From contig NZ_CP011533.1 of NCBI RefSeq assembly GCF_001704275.1, forward strand, positions 3,038,001 to 3,102,000: a stretch of 64,000 nucleotides of DNA, given 5' to 3'. Position 1 is the first letter of the stretch. The number at the start of each line of letters is the position of its first letter. Made by a program: the position numbers and the translations under genes. Source of the stretch: Streptomyces noursei ATCC 11455. Lineage in GTDB: Bacteria > Actinomycetota > Actinomycetes > Streptomycetales > Streptomycetaceae. Shown piece by piece: positions 37,948 through 46,486 of the stretch. Below the pieces are notes generated by a model. That model worked only from the letters and a program-made list of their open reading frames with translations, ran no database searches and was not told where the DNA came from.

Positions 37948-40125
37948 TCAGGAGCGGAGGTCGACGAGGACGGGCGGGGCGTGCTCCCCGTCGACCGTGG
38001 TCACCGACAGCACCGCGTGCCCGGCCGGCAGCGCGTTCGCGAGGTCGGACGCGGACCAGCGCTCGCGCTCGACGGTGCGGACGGTGATGGCCTTGGAGGT
38101 CGCCGCCTTGCCGGTGACCAGCTGACGGACGATGTGGAACGCCTTCATTCCGGCGCCGTGCGCAATGATCTGACGGTCCGTCACATCACGCGTCTCCACC
38201 CATTCCTTGCCCCACACCTCGGCGAACGGCGCCCCGTCCCAGGGCGTGACGCCCGCGAACGCCATCCGGCAGCCGACCGAGCCGAGCAGCGCACTGCGCA
38301 GCGCCTCGGGCACGTCGTCCAGCGACCGCAGGGTCAGCACGGCCCCGGCGTTGGCCGAGCGGAGGCGCTGGAGGCCGCGCAGCGCCTCCGCGGTGATGGT
38401 GTGCGCGGCCTCGTCGACGACCAGGCAGGCGAACAGGGAGCGGTCGGCACGGGCCACCGCGCACTCGGTGAACTGGGCCAGGACCAGCCGGGCGAGGATC
38501 CGGGACGCCTCGGCGTGGCCGCGCTCGGGCAGCTCGATGCGGACCCGCAGCGGGTGGTCCAGGGCGCGCAGCGAGACCTGCCGGCTGTCCCCCGTGGGAT
38601 CGAAGAAGGCGGCGAAGGCGGGTCGGTCCAGGAGCGCGATCCGGTCCGCGAGGAGGAGGGCGACATCGCCGGGGCGCTCCGACTGGCGGGCGCGGGCGTC
38701 CAGTTCGCGCAACAGGGTCTGATCGCCGGACGCCTCCAGCGCGGTGCGCAGCGCGGACACCGCCGACGGCGCACCGTCCAGCAGTTCGCGGAGCTCGGGC
38801 ACGGTCGGGAAGCGGCCGCGGGCGGCGCGGAACGGGCCGAGCAGCTGGGCCAGGGCGGTCGCCGCGCGCCGGCTGTCGCCGCCGGGCAGCTGCTCGGCGA
38901 GGTCGCCGACCAGCGCCTCGGCCAGGATGCCGGACGCCTCGTCGGGGTCGGTGGTGCCGCCGTAGAGGTCCAGGTCGCAGTCCGGATCGGGGCGACCGAT
39001 CCGGACCACCACGTCGAACGCGTCGTCGGGACCGAGCGCGGCCCCGGCCGGGCCGACCGCGACGACCGCGCACTGCCCGGCCAGCGCCTGCAGGCACATC
39101 GCCTCCACGACCGGACGCACCAGCCGGGTGGTCTTGCCGCTCCCGGCGGGCCCGACGGCCAGCAGCGAGGTACCCAGCACCCGGGGCTCCAGCGCGCAGC
39201 CGCAGCCCCGGTGTTGGTACGGATTGCGCGGATGGTCGGCCGCGGTGCCGATCCGGACCTGGTGCGCGAGCAGGTCGTGCCGGGCGGTACGACGGGCCAG
39301 GTCGCGCTGCCCCGAGGGATGGGCGCAGGCCGCGGCGCCGTGCCGCAGGACGGTGTCGGTGAAGGAGGCCAGGGAGTTCCGACCGGCCCGCACCGAACGC
39401 CACGCCCGGCCGATGCGCGCCACGTCCACGTCGTTCATCGCGCCGCCGCGGGCCTCGGCGGCGAGCCGGTCGGCGGCGTCCGGCGCACCGTGGGCACGGA
39501 GTTCGGGCCACTGCGCCGGATCACTGGCCGGTTCGGGCGCGGCCGCGGGGGCACGGTCGCGGAGGCGGCGGACGGGGCCGAGGACCCGGCGGACCAGTTC
39601 CGGCCAGCGGCCGAGACGGCCGAAGATGACGACGATGAGGAGCAGTACCAGCCCGTCGTAAACGTAGGAGGCCCAGACAAAGGCCATCTTGTCGCCGCCC
39701 GCCGCCCGCCAGGAGTCAGGGGTGAGCAGCAACAGCGGCCAACTCCAATAGGTGCCGAGGTATCCGTTCCACAGCAGGGACCACAGCAGCCAGCCGCACA
39801 GGAACGAGATCACCGCGCCGCTGATCAGCTGCCGCAGGGGGATCCGTTCCGGCTCTTCCTTGGCGCGTGGCCGGTGGCCGTACGTCCAGATGCCGGGCGC
39901 GGAGGCCGGGCGCGGCATGCGCAGCCAGCCCAGCAGCGGCGGCTGCGCCGCGGCGGGGGACTTGGCGGGAGCGGGCGGCGGTGCGGCCGGCCTGGCCGGC
40001 GGCGCGGTGGGCCGCGGCGGAGCGGGCGGCGCGGCCGGGCGCGGCACCGCGGGGTCGGGGTGCCGCGCCCCGGACGGCGGAGCTGCGGCGGTGTGCTGTG
40101 CGTCCTGCGTGCCCTCGGTGTCCAT
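37948..40125 (-). CDS. VirD4/TraG-like membrane ATPase
   Basis: 725 residues. Residues 1-65 are Pro/Ala-rich, then two or three transmembrane segments (about 97-115, 123-135 and 150-168), then an FtsK/VirD4-type ATPase domain with Walker A GPAGSGKTT (K about 331) and Walker B FACLVVDEAAH. The sequence between is typical of TraG/TraD-like coupling ATPases found in Streptomyces chromosomes. No relaxase or other conjugation gene is nearby, so a DNA- or protein-transfer role is only a possibility. Codon usage matches the neighbours. Confidence 0.82.
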   Translation of the reverse strand: MDTEGTQDAQHTAAAPPSGARHPDPAVPRPAAPPAPPRPTAPPARPAAPPPAPAKSPAAAQPPLLGWLRMPRPASAPGIWTYGHRPRAKEEPERIPLRQLISGAVISFLCGWLLWSLLWNGYLGTYWSWPLLLLTPDSWRAAGGDKMAFVWASYVYDGLVLLLIVVIFGRLGRWPELVRRVLGPVRRLRDRAPAAAPEPASDPAQWPELRAHGAPDAADRLAAEARGGAMNDVDVARIGRAWRSVRAGRNSLASFTDTVLRHGAAACAHPSGQRDLARRTARHDLLAHQVRIGTAADHPRNPYQHRGCGCALEPRVLGTSLLAVGPAGSGKTTRLVRPVVEAMCLQALAGQCAVVAVGPAGAALGPDDAFDVVVRIGRPDPDCDLDLYGGTTDPDEASGILAEALVGDLAEQLPGGDSRRAATALAQLLGPFRAARGRFPTVPELRELLDGAPSAVSALRTALEASGDQTLLRELDARARQSERPGDVALLLADRIALLDRPAFAAFFDPTGDSRQVSLRALDHPLRVRIELPERGHAEASRILARLVLAQFTECAVARADRSLFACLVVDEAAHTITAEALRGLQRLRSANAGAVLTLRSLDDVPEALRSALLGSVGCRMAFAGVTPWDGAPFAEVWGKEWVETRDVTDRQIIAHGAGMKAFHIVRQLVTGKAATSKAITVRTVERERWSASDLANALPAGHAVLSVTTVDGEHAPPVLVDLRS

Positions 40126-40378
40126 CCGGTGCCCCTTGTCCCCCTTGAGACGTGGCCTGCCGCGTCGGTTCGCCGGCCTGTCGTTGTCATGCCCGCGCGG
40201 GCGCGCCGTCGCCGGGCGTGCCGCCGCTCAATTTACTGGCCGCGCCCCGTGGCTATGTCCGGTGCGGACAACGCAACACGCGCACTTCTCCCGAACGGAA
40301 CATGCCAGACCCGACCCACCGCCCCTAACCTGCGAGAACAAGACCTCTGTACGTCCGTGTTCCCCCCAGGAGACTGCC

Positions 40379-41728
40379 ATGACCGAACTGTCCGGAGGGC
40401 CCGCCCTCCCCCAGGAGCGTCGCGTCGTCACCGCGATCCCCGGCCCCAAGTCCCAGGAGCTGTGGGCCCGCAAGCAGGAGACCGTGGCCGCCGGTGTCGG
40501 CGCCGTGCTGCCCGTCTTCGTCAAGCGCGCGGGCGGCGGCGTCCTGGAGGACGTGGACGGCAACTCCCTGATCGACTTCGGCTCCGGTATCGCGGTGACC
40601 TCGGTCGGCAACAGCGCGGAGGCCGTGGTCCGCCGGGCCACCGCGCAGCTCGCGGACTTCACCCACACCTGTGCCATGGTCACGCCGTACGAGTCGTACG
40701 TCGAGGTCTGTGAGCAGCTGGCCGAGCTGACGCCGGGCGACCACGCGAAGAAGTCGGCGCTGTTCAACTCCGGCGCGGAGGCCGTCGAGAACGCCGTCAA
40801 GATCGCCCGTGCGTACACCAAGCGCCAGGCGGTCGTCGTGTTCGACCACGGCTACCACGGCCGCACGAACCTGACGATGGCGCTGACCGCGAAGAACATG
40901 CCGTACAAGCACGGCTTCGGCCCGTTCGCGCCCGAGGTCTACCGCGTGCCGCTGGCCTACCCCTACCGCTGGCTGACCGGCCCGGAGAACTGCGCGCAGG
41001 AGGCCGCCGACCAGGTGATCACGCAGATCACCAAGCAGATCGGCGCGGAGAACGTCGCGGCGATCATCATCGAGCCGGTGCTCGGCGAGGGCGGCTTCAT
41101 CGAGCCGGCCAAGGGCTTCCTCCCGGCCATCGCGAACTTCGCGAAGGAGAACGGGATCGTCTTCGTCGCGGACGAGATCCAGTCCGGCTTCTGCCGTACG
41201 GGCCAGTGGTTCGCGTGCGAGGACGAGGGCGTCGTACCGGACCTCATCACGACCGCCAAGGGCATCGCGGGCGGCCTGCCGCTGGCGGCCGTCACCGGTC
41301 GCGCCGAGATCATGGACGCCGCGCACGCGGGCGGCCTGGGCGGCACCTACGGCGGCAACCCGGTGGCCTGCGCCGCCGCGCTCGGCTCGATCGAGACCAT
41401 GCGCGAGCTGGACCTGAACGCCAGGGCCAAGCACATCGAGGAGGTCATGAAAGGCCGCCTCACCGCGATGCAGGAGAAGTACGACATCATCGGCGAGGTC
41501 CGCGGCCGCGGCGCGATGATCGCGATCGAGCTGGTCAAGTCCGGTTCCAAGGACCCGAACCCGGAGGCCACCGGGGCGCTCGCCAAGGCGTGCCACCAGG
41601 AGGGCCTGCTGGTCCTGACGACCGGCACGTTCGGCAACGTGCTGCGCTTCCTGCCGCCGCTGGTCATCGGCGACGACCTGCTGAACGAGGGCCTGGACAT
41701 CCTCGAGGCGGCGTTCGGCACCCTCTGA
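40379..41728 (+). CDS. gabT: 4-aminobutyrate aminotransferase
   Basis: 449 residues; PLP-dependent class III aminotransferase moving the amino group of GABA to 2-oxoglutarate, giving succinate semialdehyde. The PLP Lys is K294 in TTAKGIAGG, with the GxEAVENAVKIAR and VADEIQSGFCRTG motifs of the family. ATG follows CCAGGAG. Divergent from the VirD4-like gene; 253 bp upstream region. Fits the end of a putrescine-to-succinate route with the oxidase and dehydrogenases at 44-57 kb. Confidence 0.95.
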   Translation: MTELSGGPALPQERRVVTAIPGPKSQELWARKQETVAAGVGAVLPVFVKRAGGGVLEDVDGNSLIDFGSGIAVTSVGNSAEAVVRRATAQLADFTHTCAMVTPYESYVEVCEQLAELTPGDHAKKSALFNSGAEAVENAVKIARAYTKRQAVVVFDHGYHGRTNLTMALTAKNMPYKHGFGPFAPEVYRVPLAYPYRWLTGPENCAQEAADQVITQITKQIGAENVAAIIIEPVLGEGGFIEPAKGFLPAIANFAKENGIVFVADEIQSGFCRTGQWFACEDEGVVPDLITTAKGIAGGLPLAAVTGRAEIMDAAHAGGLGGTYGGNPVACAAALGSIETMRELDLNARAKHIEEVMKGRLTAMQEKYDIIGEVRGRGAMIAIELVKSGSKDPNPEATGALAKACHQEGLLVLTTGTFGNVLRFLPPLVIGDDLLNEGLDILEAAFGTL

Positions 41729-41770
41729 GCGGGCGACCCCGCGCGGCGGTGAGCCGAGCGGAAACCTTCC

Positions 41771-41816
41771 GGGCGCGGCCCGGGGCGCGGCGGAGTCCGT
41801 GTCCCGGGCCGCGCCC
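41771..41816 (+). terminator. gabT terminator
   Basis: Perfect 14-bp stem GGGCGCGGCCCGGG / CCCGGGCCGCGCCC with an 18-base loop, 42 bp after the stop. Confidence 0.75.
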
Positions 41817-42173
41817 CGTTCACATGTCCCGTTCGCTCGCGCCCCGTTCACCTGCCGCCTCCTCGGACGGGCGTACGGCAGGGCCGCAGGGGGCGCACGG
41901 AGGGCGTGAAGAAGATGTGCGGGGGCAATGGCGGGCACGTGATGCGGCTTACGGGGCGTGCTTCCGGTGCCGTACGGTTTCTGCAGATGAGAGAAACACC
42001 CCGCCCGCAGGGGACTGCGGGTGATGCCCGGTCGGCGCTTTCCCGGCTTCGACCTGGCCGTGCCCTCGCGCACACCACCGGGACCCCTGGCACGAGGGGC
42101 TCCGGGAAACCTCACCGATCGGATGTCCGCCCGCCCCAGACCCCCCGGGGCGCGCGGCACACCGGTCCCCACG

Positions 42174-42219
42174 GCCGCTCCGGAACCACCCCCCCCTGTT
42201 CCGGAGCGGCTGCCTTTTT
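42174..42219 (+). terminator. Canonical intrinsic terminator with T-run
   Basis: Perfect 13-bp stem GCCGCTCCGGAAC / GTTCCGGAGCGGC, 11-base C-rich loop, then TGCCTTTTT. It lies 20 bp before the PAP2 start, oriented for a plus-strand transcript. Confidence 0.8.
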
Positions 42220-42238
42220 ACGATGTGGGGTGTCTTTT

Positions 42239-43069
42239 GTGAAGGGGCGGCTCGTCGGTCGGGCACGCCATTCCCCTGATCCCGCTTCCCGTGGTGCGTG
42301 GTCGGCGCGGCGGTGCGGGCTCGTCGCGCTGTGCAGTGCACTGCTCTTCGCGCTGGTCACCTGGCAGGTGGCGGCCCACGGGGCGGTGCGCGGGCTCGAC
42401 GAGCGGTTGGGCCGCGGGGTGGCGGCGAGCGCCGTCCCCGGGCCGCTCGCGCAGTTCCTCGCCGATCTCGGCAATACGACGGTGGCGCTGCCGGTGCTGT
42501 TGGTGGCGGCCGGGTGGGAGCTGTGGCGGTTGCGTCGCGGGGCGGGCAACGGGCCGGGCGGGTCGGGCGGTCCGGTGCGGGCGTGGCTGCCGCCGGTCGC
42601 CGCGTTGGGGGCCCTGGCCGCCGTGCCGGCGCTCGTCGTCCCGTTCAAGGTGTGGTTGGACCGGCCGGGACCGCCCCGGATGGCCGGGTCGCACGAGGGG
42701 TTCTATCCGTCGGGACACGGTGCGACGGCGGCGGTGGCGTACGGGCTGGTGGCCCTGCTGCTGATCCGGGCGTACGCGGGACGGCGGGGCGATCGGGCCG
42801 CGCGGCGGCGCAGCGGTCGGCGCGATGTCGCGGCCCTCGCCGTGCGGCTGGTCGCGGTGGCGACCGGGCTGCTCAACGCGGGGGTCGGGCTGGGGCTGGT
42901 GCGGCAGGGCTACCACTGGCCGCTGGATGTGTTCGGTGGCTGGTGCCTGGCGGGGGTGCTGCTGCCGCTGTGGTGCGTGGTGTGCGACCGGTGGGGCGGA
43001 CGGACCGGCGGCCAGGCCGGCAGCCGGACCAGTGGCCGGGATACGGGTCCGGGGGCCGGCCCCGGCTGA
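42239..43069 (+). CDS. PAP2-family membrane phosphatase
   Basis: 276 residues with about five hydrophobic segments. The phosphatase motifs are KVWLDRPGPP (motif 1), YPSGH (motif 2) and GYHWPLDVFGGW (motif 3 with the catalytic His and Asp). Probably dephosphorylates lipid phosphates or undecaprenyl pyrophosphate at the outer membrane face. GTG at 42239 starts 20 bp after a strong terminator; the reading frame also continues open upstream, so the start is uncertain. The C-terminus is a short Gly/Arg tail. Confidence 0.85.
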   Translation: MKGRLVGRARHSPDPASRGAWSARRCGLVALCSALLFALVTWQVAAHGAVRGLDERLGRGVAASAVPGPLAQFLADLGNTTVALPVLLVAAGWELWRLRRGAGNGPGGSGGPVRAWLPPVAALGALAAVPALVVPFKVWLDRPGPPRMAGSHEGFYPSGHGATAAVAYGLVALLLIRAYAGRRGDRAARRRSGRRDVAALAVRLVAVATGLLNAGVGLGLVRQGYHWPLDVFGGWCLAGVLLPLWCVVCDRWGGRTGGQAGSRTSGRDTGPGAGPG

Positions 43070-43130
43070 CACCGCCGGGGCCGGCGAGGGGCACGGCTCC
43101 CGACCGCCCGCCCCTCTACCCGCCGTACCC

Positions 43131-43181
43131 GACGCACACGACGCACACGACGCACACGACGCACACGACGCACACGACGCA
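43131..43181. repeat. 9-bp tandem repeat
   Basis: Five full and one two-thirds copy of GACGCACAC in the gap between the PAP2 gene and the DUF4232 gene, with no mismatch. No gene lies in 43070-43261. Confidence 0.9.
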
Positions 43182-43261
43182 ACCCCACCTCGGACGATCA
43201 CCTGACGCACCGCCGCCTCGCCTCAGCTCGCCTCTCCGCGCGGGCGATCGCCGCGCGTCGG

Positions 43262-43984
43262 CTACGGCACGTTGACGGGGTTGACGAAGGTGCCCGGGTG
43301 GGTGGCGCCGGACTGGTCCAGGATGGCGCCGCCGAAGGGCCACTGGAGCTGGAAGTGCTTCTTCTCGTTCGGCGGGGTGATCAGCACCTGGCCGGGCTCG
43401 ACCTTCTTGTCGTCGGCGCGGGTGCTGGGCAGCAGGGCGAGGGTGAACGTGGTGTGCGCGTTCGGCTTCAGCACCTTCGACTCCGGCTTCTTGGCCGAGC
43501 GTTGGAGGTCCCAGGTGGTGCCGTCGGTGCCCTTGATCTGGACGCCGGGGAAGCCGGAGATGCTGCACGGGGTGCCGCTGATGTTCTTCAGCCACACCGC
43601 GGCGGTCTGCTGCTGGTCGCTCTTCATGTCCGGCACGCCGCCGCCCTCCGAGCCCCAGCCGGCCTGCAGCCCGTCGGTGGTGCAGTGGCCGAGCCGGTCG
43701 CCGGACTGCCCCTTGTGGCCGCCGTGTCCGCCGCTGCCGCCCGTACCGCCGGTGCCGTGCGCGGAGGCGGTGGACGCATCGCCCGACCCGGCGGTGGTGC
43801 CGGCGGAGCCCTGGGAGCCGGTGCTGCCGTCCTGGGAGCCGGGGGCCGTGGCGGAGACGGACGAGGCCGGGGCGGCGTCGGAGCCGCCGGTGCCGTTGCA
43901 GGCGGTGAGGCCGAGCGCGGCGGTGGCGATCAGGCCGGCGACGACGGCGGTGCGGCCCCGGCGGAGCGTGCTGCGGTGCGACAT
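43262..43984 (-). CDS. DUF4232 lipoprotein
   Basis: 240 residues. Signal peptide with lipobox LTAC (Cys at about 29), a Ser/Gly/Ala/His-rich linker (30-100), then a beta-sandwich DUF4232 domain with two cysteines (HCTTDGLQ and TPCSISGFPGVQ) likely forming a disulfide. Surface-anchored protein of unknown function, common in streptomycetes. ATG at 43984 with GAGGGGG upstream. Confidence 0.88.
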   Translation of the reverse strand: MSHRSTLRRGRTAVVAGLIATAALGLTACNGTGGSDAAPASSVSATAPGSQDGSTGSQGSAGTTAGSGDASTASAHGTGGTGGSGGHGGHKGQSGDRLGHCTTDGLQAGWGSEGGGVPDMKSDQQQTAAVWLKNISGTPCSISGFPGVQIKGTDGTTWDLQRSAKKPESKVLKPNAHTTFTLALLPSTRADDKKVEPGQVLITPPNEKKHFQLQWPFGGAILDQSGATHPGTFVNPVNVP

Positions 43985-44100
43985 GGTGGGTGTCCCCCTC
44001 GTGGTCGGGTGGGCGGTCTTCCGCCGCACCACCAATCTGCCCAGGGCGACTGTTGATCCACTAACGGTTGGCTAACGCCGTCCGGGCCCGGACGATCCGA

Positions 44101-44147
44101 CCCGTCCGGGGGCGGGCGGCCGCGCGGGCCGCCCGCCCCCGGACGGG
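44101..44147 (-). terminator. Terminator of the polyamine-uptake operon
   Basis: Perfect 20-bp GC stem (starts CCCGTCCGGGGGCGGG) with a 7-base loop, 19 bp after the stop of the FAD oxidase gene. Confidence 0.85.
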
Positions 44148-44165
44148 CGTCGTAGGCTCGGCGGA

Positions 44166-45593
44166 TCAGCTGTCGAAGCCCAGGCCGACCTTGTCCATGG
44201 CCTTGAGCCACAGGTTGCGCCGGCCGCCGTTCTCGTCGGCGCGGGTCATGGACCACTGGGTGATGCCGATGCCCAGCGAGCGCACCGGCTCGGGCGGGAA
44301 CGGCAGCGGCTTGCTCCGCACCATCTCCAGCTCGGTCCGCTCGGTGCGCTCCCCCGACAGCAGGTCCAGCATCACCTCCGCGCCGAAGCGGGTGGCGCCG
44401 ACGCCGAGCCCGGTGTAGCCGAGCGCGTACGCGGTCCGGCCGCCGTGGGCGGTGCCGAAGAAGGCCGAGAAGCGGGAGCAGGTGTCGATCGCGCCGCCCC
44501 AGGTGTGCGTGAAGCGGATGCCCTCCAGCTGGGGGAAGCAGGTGAAGAAGTGCTCGGCCAGCTTGCGGTAGGTGTCCGGGTGGTGGTCGTACTCGGCCCG
44601 GACGCCGCCGCCGTAGTGGTAGATGATGTCGTAGCCGCCCCACAGGATGCGGTTGTCGGCGGTGATGCGGAAGTAGTGGAAGTGGTTGGCGCTGTCGCTC
44701 AGGCCGGGGCGGTTCTTCCAGCCGATGGCGGCGAGCTGCTGCTCGGTGAGCGGCTCGGTCATCAGGGCGTAGTCGTAGACCGGCGCGACGAACGGGCGGA
44801 GCCGCTTGACCAGCGACGGGAAGGCGTTGGTGGCCAGCGCCGCGTGCCGGGCGAAGACCCGGCCGTAGGGGGTGCGGACCGCGATGCCCGCGCCGCGCGA
44901 GGACAGTTGGGTGCCGGGGGTGTGCTCGTAGATCCGCACGCCCAGGGAACGGCAGGCCCGCTTCAGGCCCCAGGCGAGCTTGGCCGGGTGCACCATGGCG
45001 ACGCCGGTGCGGTCCCACAGGCCGGCCAGGAAGGTGGGCGAGGCGACCTCGGCGCGGACCGCGTCGCGGTCGAGGAACTCGTAGCCGGTCAGGCCCAGTT
45101 GCTCGGCTTCCTCGGCCATCTCGTGGAGTTCGGCGACCTGGTGCGGGGCGGTGGCGACGTCGATCTCGCCGGTGCGCTCGAAGTCGCAGTCGATGCCGTG
45201 GCGGGCGACCGCGTCCTCGATGGCGTCGAGGTTGCGGGCGCCCAACTCCTCCAGCCTGGTCAGTTCGTCGGGCCAACGGGCCAGTCCGTTGCCCAGCCCG
45301 TGGGTGAGGGAGGCGGCGCAGAAGCCGCCGTTGCGGCCGGAGGCGGCCCAGCCGACCTCCTGGCCCTCGATGAGGACGACGTCACGCTGCGGGTCGCGCT
45401 CCTTGGCGAGCAGCGCGGTCCACAGTCCTGAGTACCCGCCGCCGACGACCAGCAGGTCGCAGTGCTCGTCGCCGACGAGGGCGGGCTCGGTGTCCGGCCG
45501 GGCCGGGTCCTCCAGCCAGAACGGCGTGAGGGCGGCGTCGGCCAGCGCATGGACGGGGGAGACCCCCGAGGTCTTCATGGCAGCTCGTGCCAT
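44166..45593 (-). CDS. FAD-dependent amine oxidoreductase (PuuB-like)
   Basis: 475 residues of the D-amino-acid oxidase/DAO superfamily. Dinucleotide-binding GGGYSGLW (about 51-58) and GWAASGRNGGFC are typical of gamma-glutamylputrescine oxidase. The C-terminal region has GYTGLGVGATRFGAEVM-like FAD contacts. Likely oxidises putrescine or gamma-glutamylputrescine to the aminoaldehyde. ATG with GAGGAG. Last gene of the operon dehydrogenase-PotD-PotA-PotB-PotC-oxidase, 14 bp after the permease gene. Confidence 0.88.
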   Translation of the reverse strand: MARAAMKTSGVSPVHALADAALTPFWLEDPARPDTEPALVGDEHCDLLVVGGGYSGLWTALLAKERDPQRDVVLIEGQEVGWAASGRNGGFCAASLTHGLGNGLARWPDELTRLEELGARNLDAIEDAVARHGIDCDFERTGEIDVATAPHQVAELHEMAEEAEQLGLTGYEFLDRDAVRAEVASPTFLAGLWDRTGVAMVHPAKLAWGLKRACRSLGVRIYEHTPGTQLSSRGAGIAVRTPYGRVFARHAALATNAFPSLVKRLRPFVAPVYDYALMTEPLTEQQLAAIGWKNRPGLSDSANHFHYFRITADNRILWGGYDIIYHYGGGVRAEYDHHPDTYRKLAEHFFTCFPQLEGIRFTHTWGGAIDTCSRFSAFFGTAHGGRTAYALGYTGLGVGATRFGAEVMLDLLSGERTERTELEMVRSKPLPFPPEPVRSLGIGITQWSMTRADENGGRRNLWLKAMDKVGLGFDS

Positions 45594-45607
45594 GGTTCTC
45601 AGCTCCT

Positions 45608-46486
45608 CTAGCTGCGTTTACTGCGCTTACGTCGGTTCCCGGCCAGTTGGCCGGCGAACACGCAGAGCACGGCGACCAGGAACATCGCCGTACCGATGAC
45701 ATTGATTTGAACGGGTGTGCCCCGCTGTGCCGATCCCCAGACGAACATGGGGAAGGTCACGGTGGAGCCGGCGTTGAAGTTCGTGATGATGAAGTCGTCG
45801 AAGGAGAGCGCGAAGGAGAGCAGCGCGCCGGCGGCGATGCCGGGCGCGGCGATCGGCAGCGTCACCCGCAGGAAGGTCTGCACCGGTGTGGCGTAGAGGT
45901 CCTGGGCGGCCTGTTCGAGCCGCGGGTCCATGCTCATCACGCGGGCCTTGACGGCGGTGACGACGAAGCTCAGGCAGAACATGATGTGCGCGATCAGGAT
46001 CGTCCAGAAGCCGAACTGGATGCCCATGTTGAGGAAGAGGGTCGCCAGGGAGGCGGCCATGACGACCTCGGGCATCGCCATCGGCAGGAAGATCAGGGTG
46101 TTGACGGCCGCGCGGGCCCGGAAGCGGTAGCGGGCCAGCGCGAACGCGATCATGGTGCCGAGGACGGTCGCACCGACGGTGGCCCAGACGGCTATCTCCA
46201 GGCTCAGCCCGAGCGAGCCGCACATGTCGGCGACGCCGCACGGATCGGTCCAGGCGTCGGTGGAGAACCGCGTCCACTGGTAGTTGAAGCGCCCGTTGGG
46301 CTTGTTGAAGGAGAAGACCATCACCACGACGTTGGGCAGGACCAGGTAGGCCAGCGTGGCCAGTCCCGCCAGGGTGACGAGGTTGCGGCGCAGCCAGCGC
46401 AGGCCCTTGCCGGAGGTGCGCCGGGGCGCCGGGGCGGTGGCCGTGGTTGCGGCCGGGTCCTTCGCGGGGGTGTCGGTTGCCGCCAT
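45608..46486 (-). CDS. Polyamine ABC transporter permease (PotC-like)
   Basis: 292 residues with about six transmembrane helices. The EAA loop LEQAAQDLYATPVQTFLRVTLP, contacting the ATPase, is clear (about residue 190-215). Second permease of a binding-protein-dependent polyamine importer. The ATG shares one base with the stop of the preceding permease gene (TGATG). Confidence 0.92.
   Translation of the reverse strand: MAATDTPAKDPAATTATAPAPRRTSGKGLRWLRRNLVTLAGLATLAYLVLPNVVVMVFSFNKPNGRFNYQWTRFSTDAWTDPCGVADMCGSLGLSLEIAVWATVGATVLGTMIAFALARYRFRARAAVNTLIFLPMAMPEVVMAASLATLFLNMGIQFGFWTILIAHIMFCLSFVVTAVKARVMSMDPRLEQAAQDLYATPVQTFLRVTLPIAAPGIAAGALLSFALSFDDFIITNFNAGSTVTFPMFVWGSAQRGTPVQINVIGTAMFLVAVLCVFAGQLAGNRRKRSKRS

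Larger units (their letters stand above)
41729..42238 (+). other. 510-bp gap after gabT
   Basis: Contains the gabT terminator (41771-41816) and, just before the PAP2 gene, a canonical terminator (42174-42219). Between them (41820-42170) no convincing gene or known riboswitch pattern was found. GCGCCCCGTTCAC is repeated near 41811 and 41839. Confidence 0.4.

Noticed and set aside
41820..42170. Riboswitch (cobalamin, TPP or SAM type) before the PAP2 gene
   Set aside because: The conserved core sequences of these classes were looked for on both strands and not found.
41906..42238. N-terminal extension of the PAP2 protein
   Set aside because: The frame stays open, but it crosses a strong T-tailed terminator and its residues are Pro/Arg/Thr-rich without family similarity.
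42021..42242. A 73-codon plus-strand frame before the PAP2 gene
   Set aside because: No ribosome site and low-complexity composition; it also crosses the terminator.
43131..43181. CRISPR array
   Set aside because: Units are contiguous 9-mers with no spacers; it is a simple tandem repeat.
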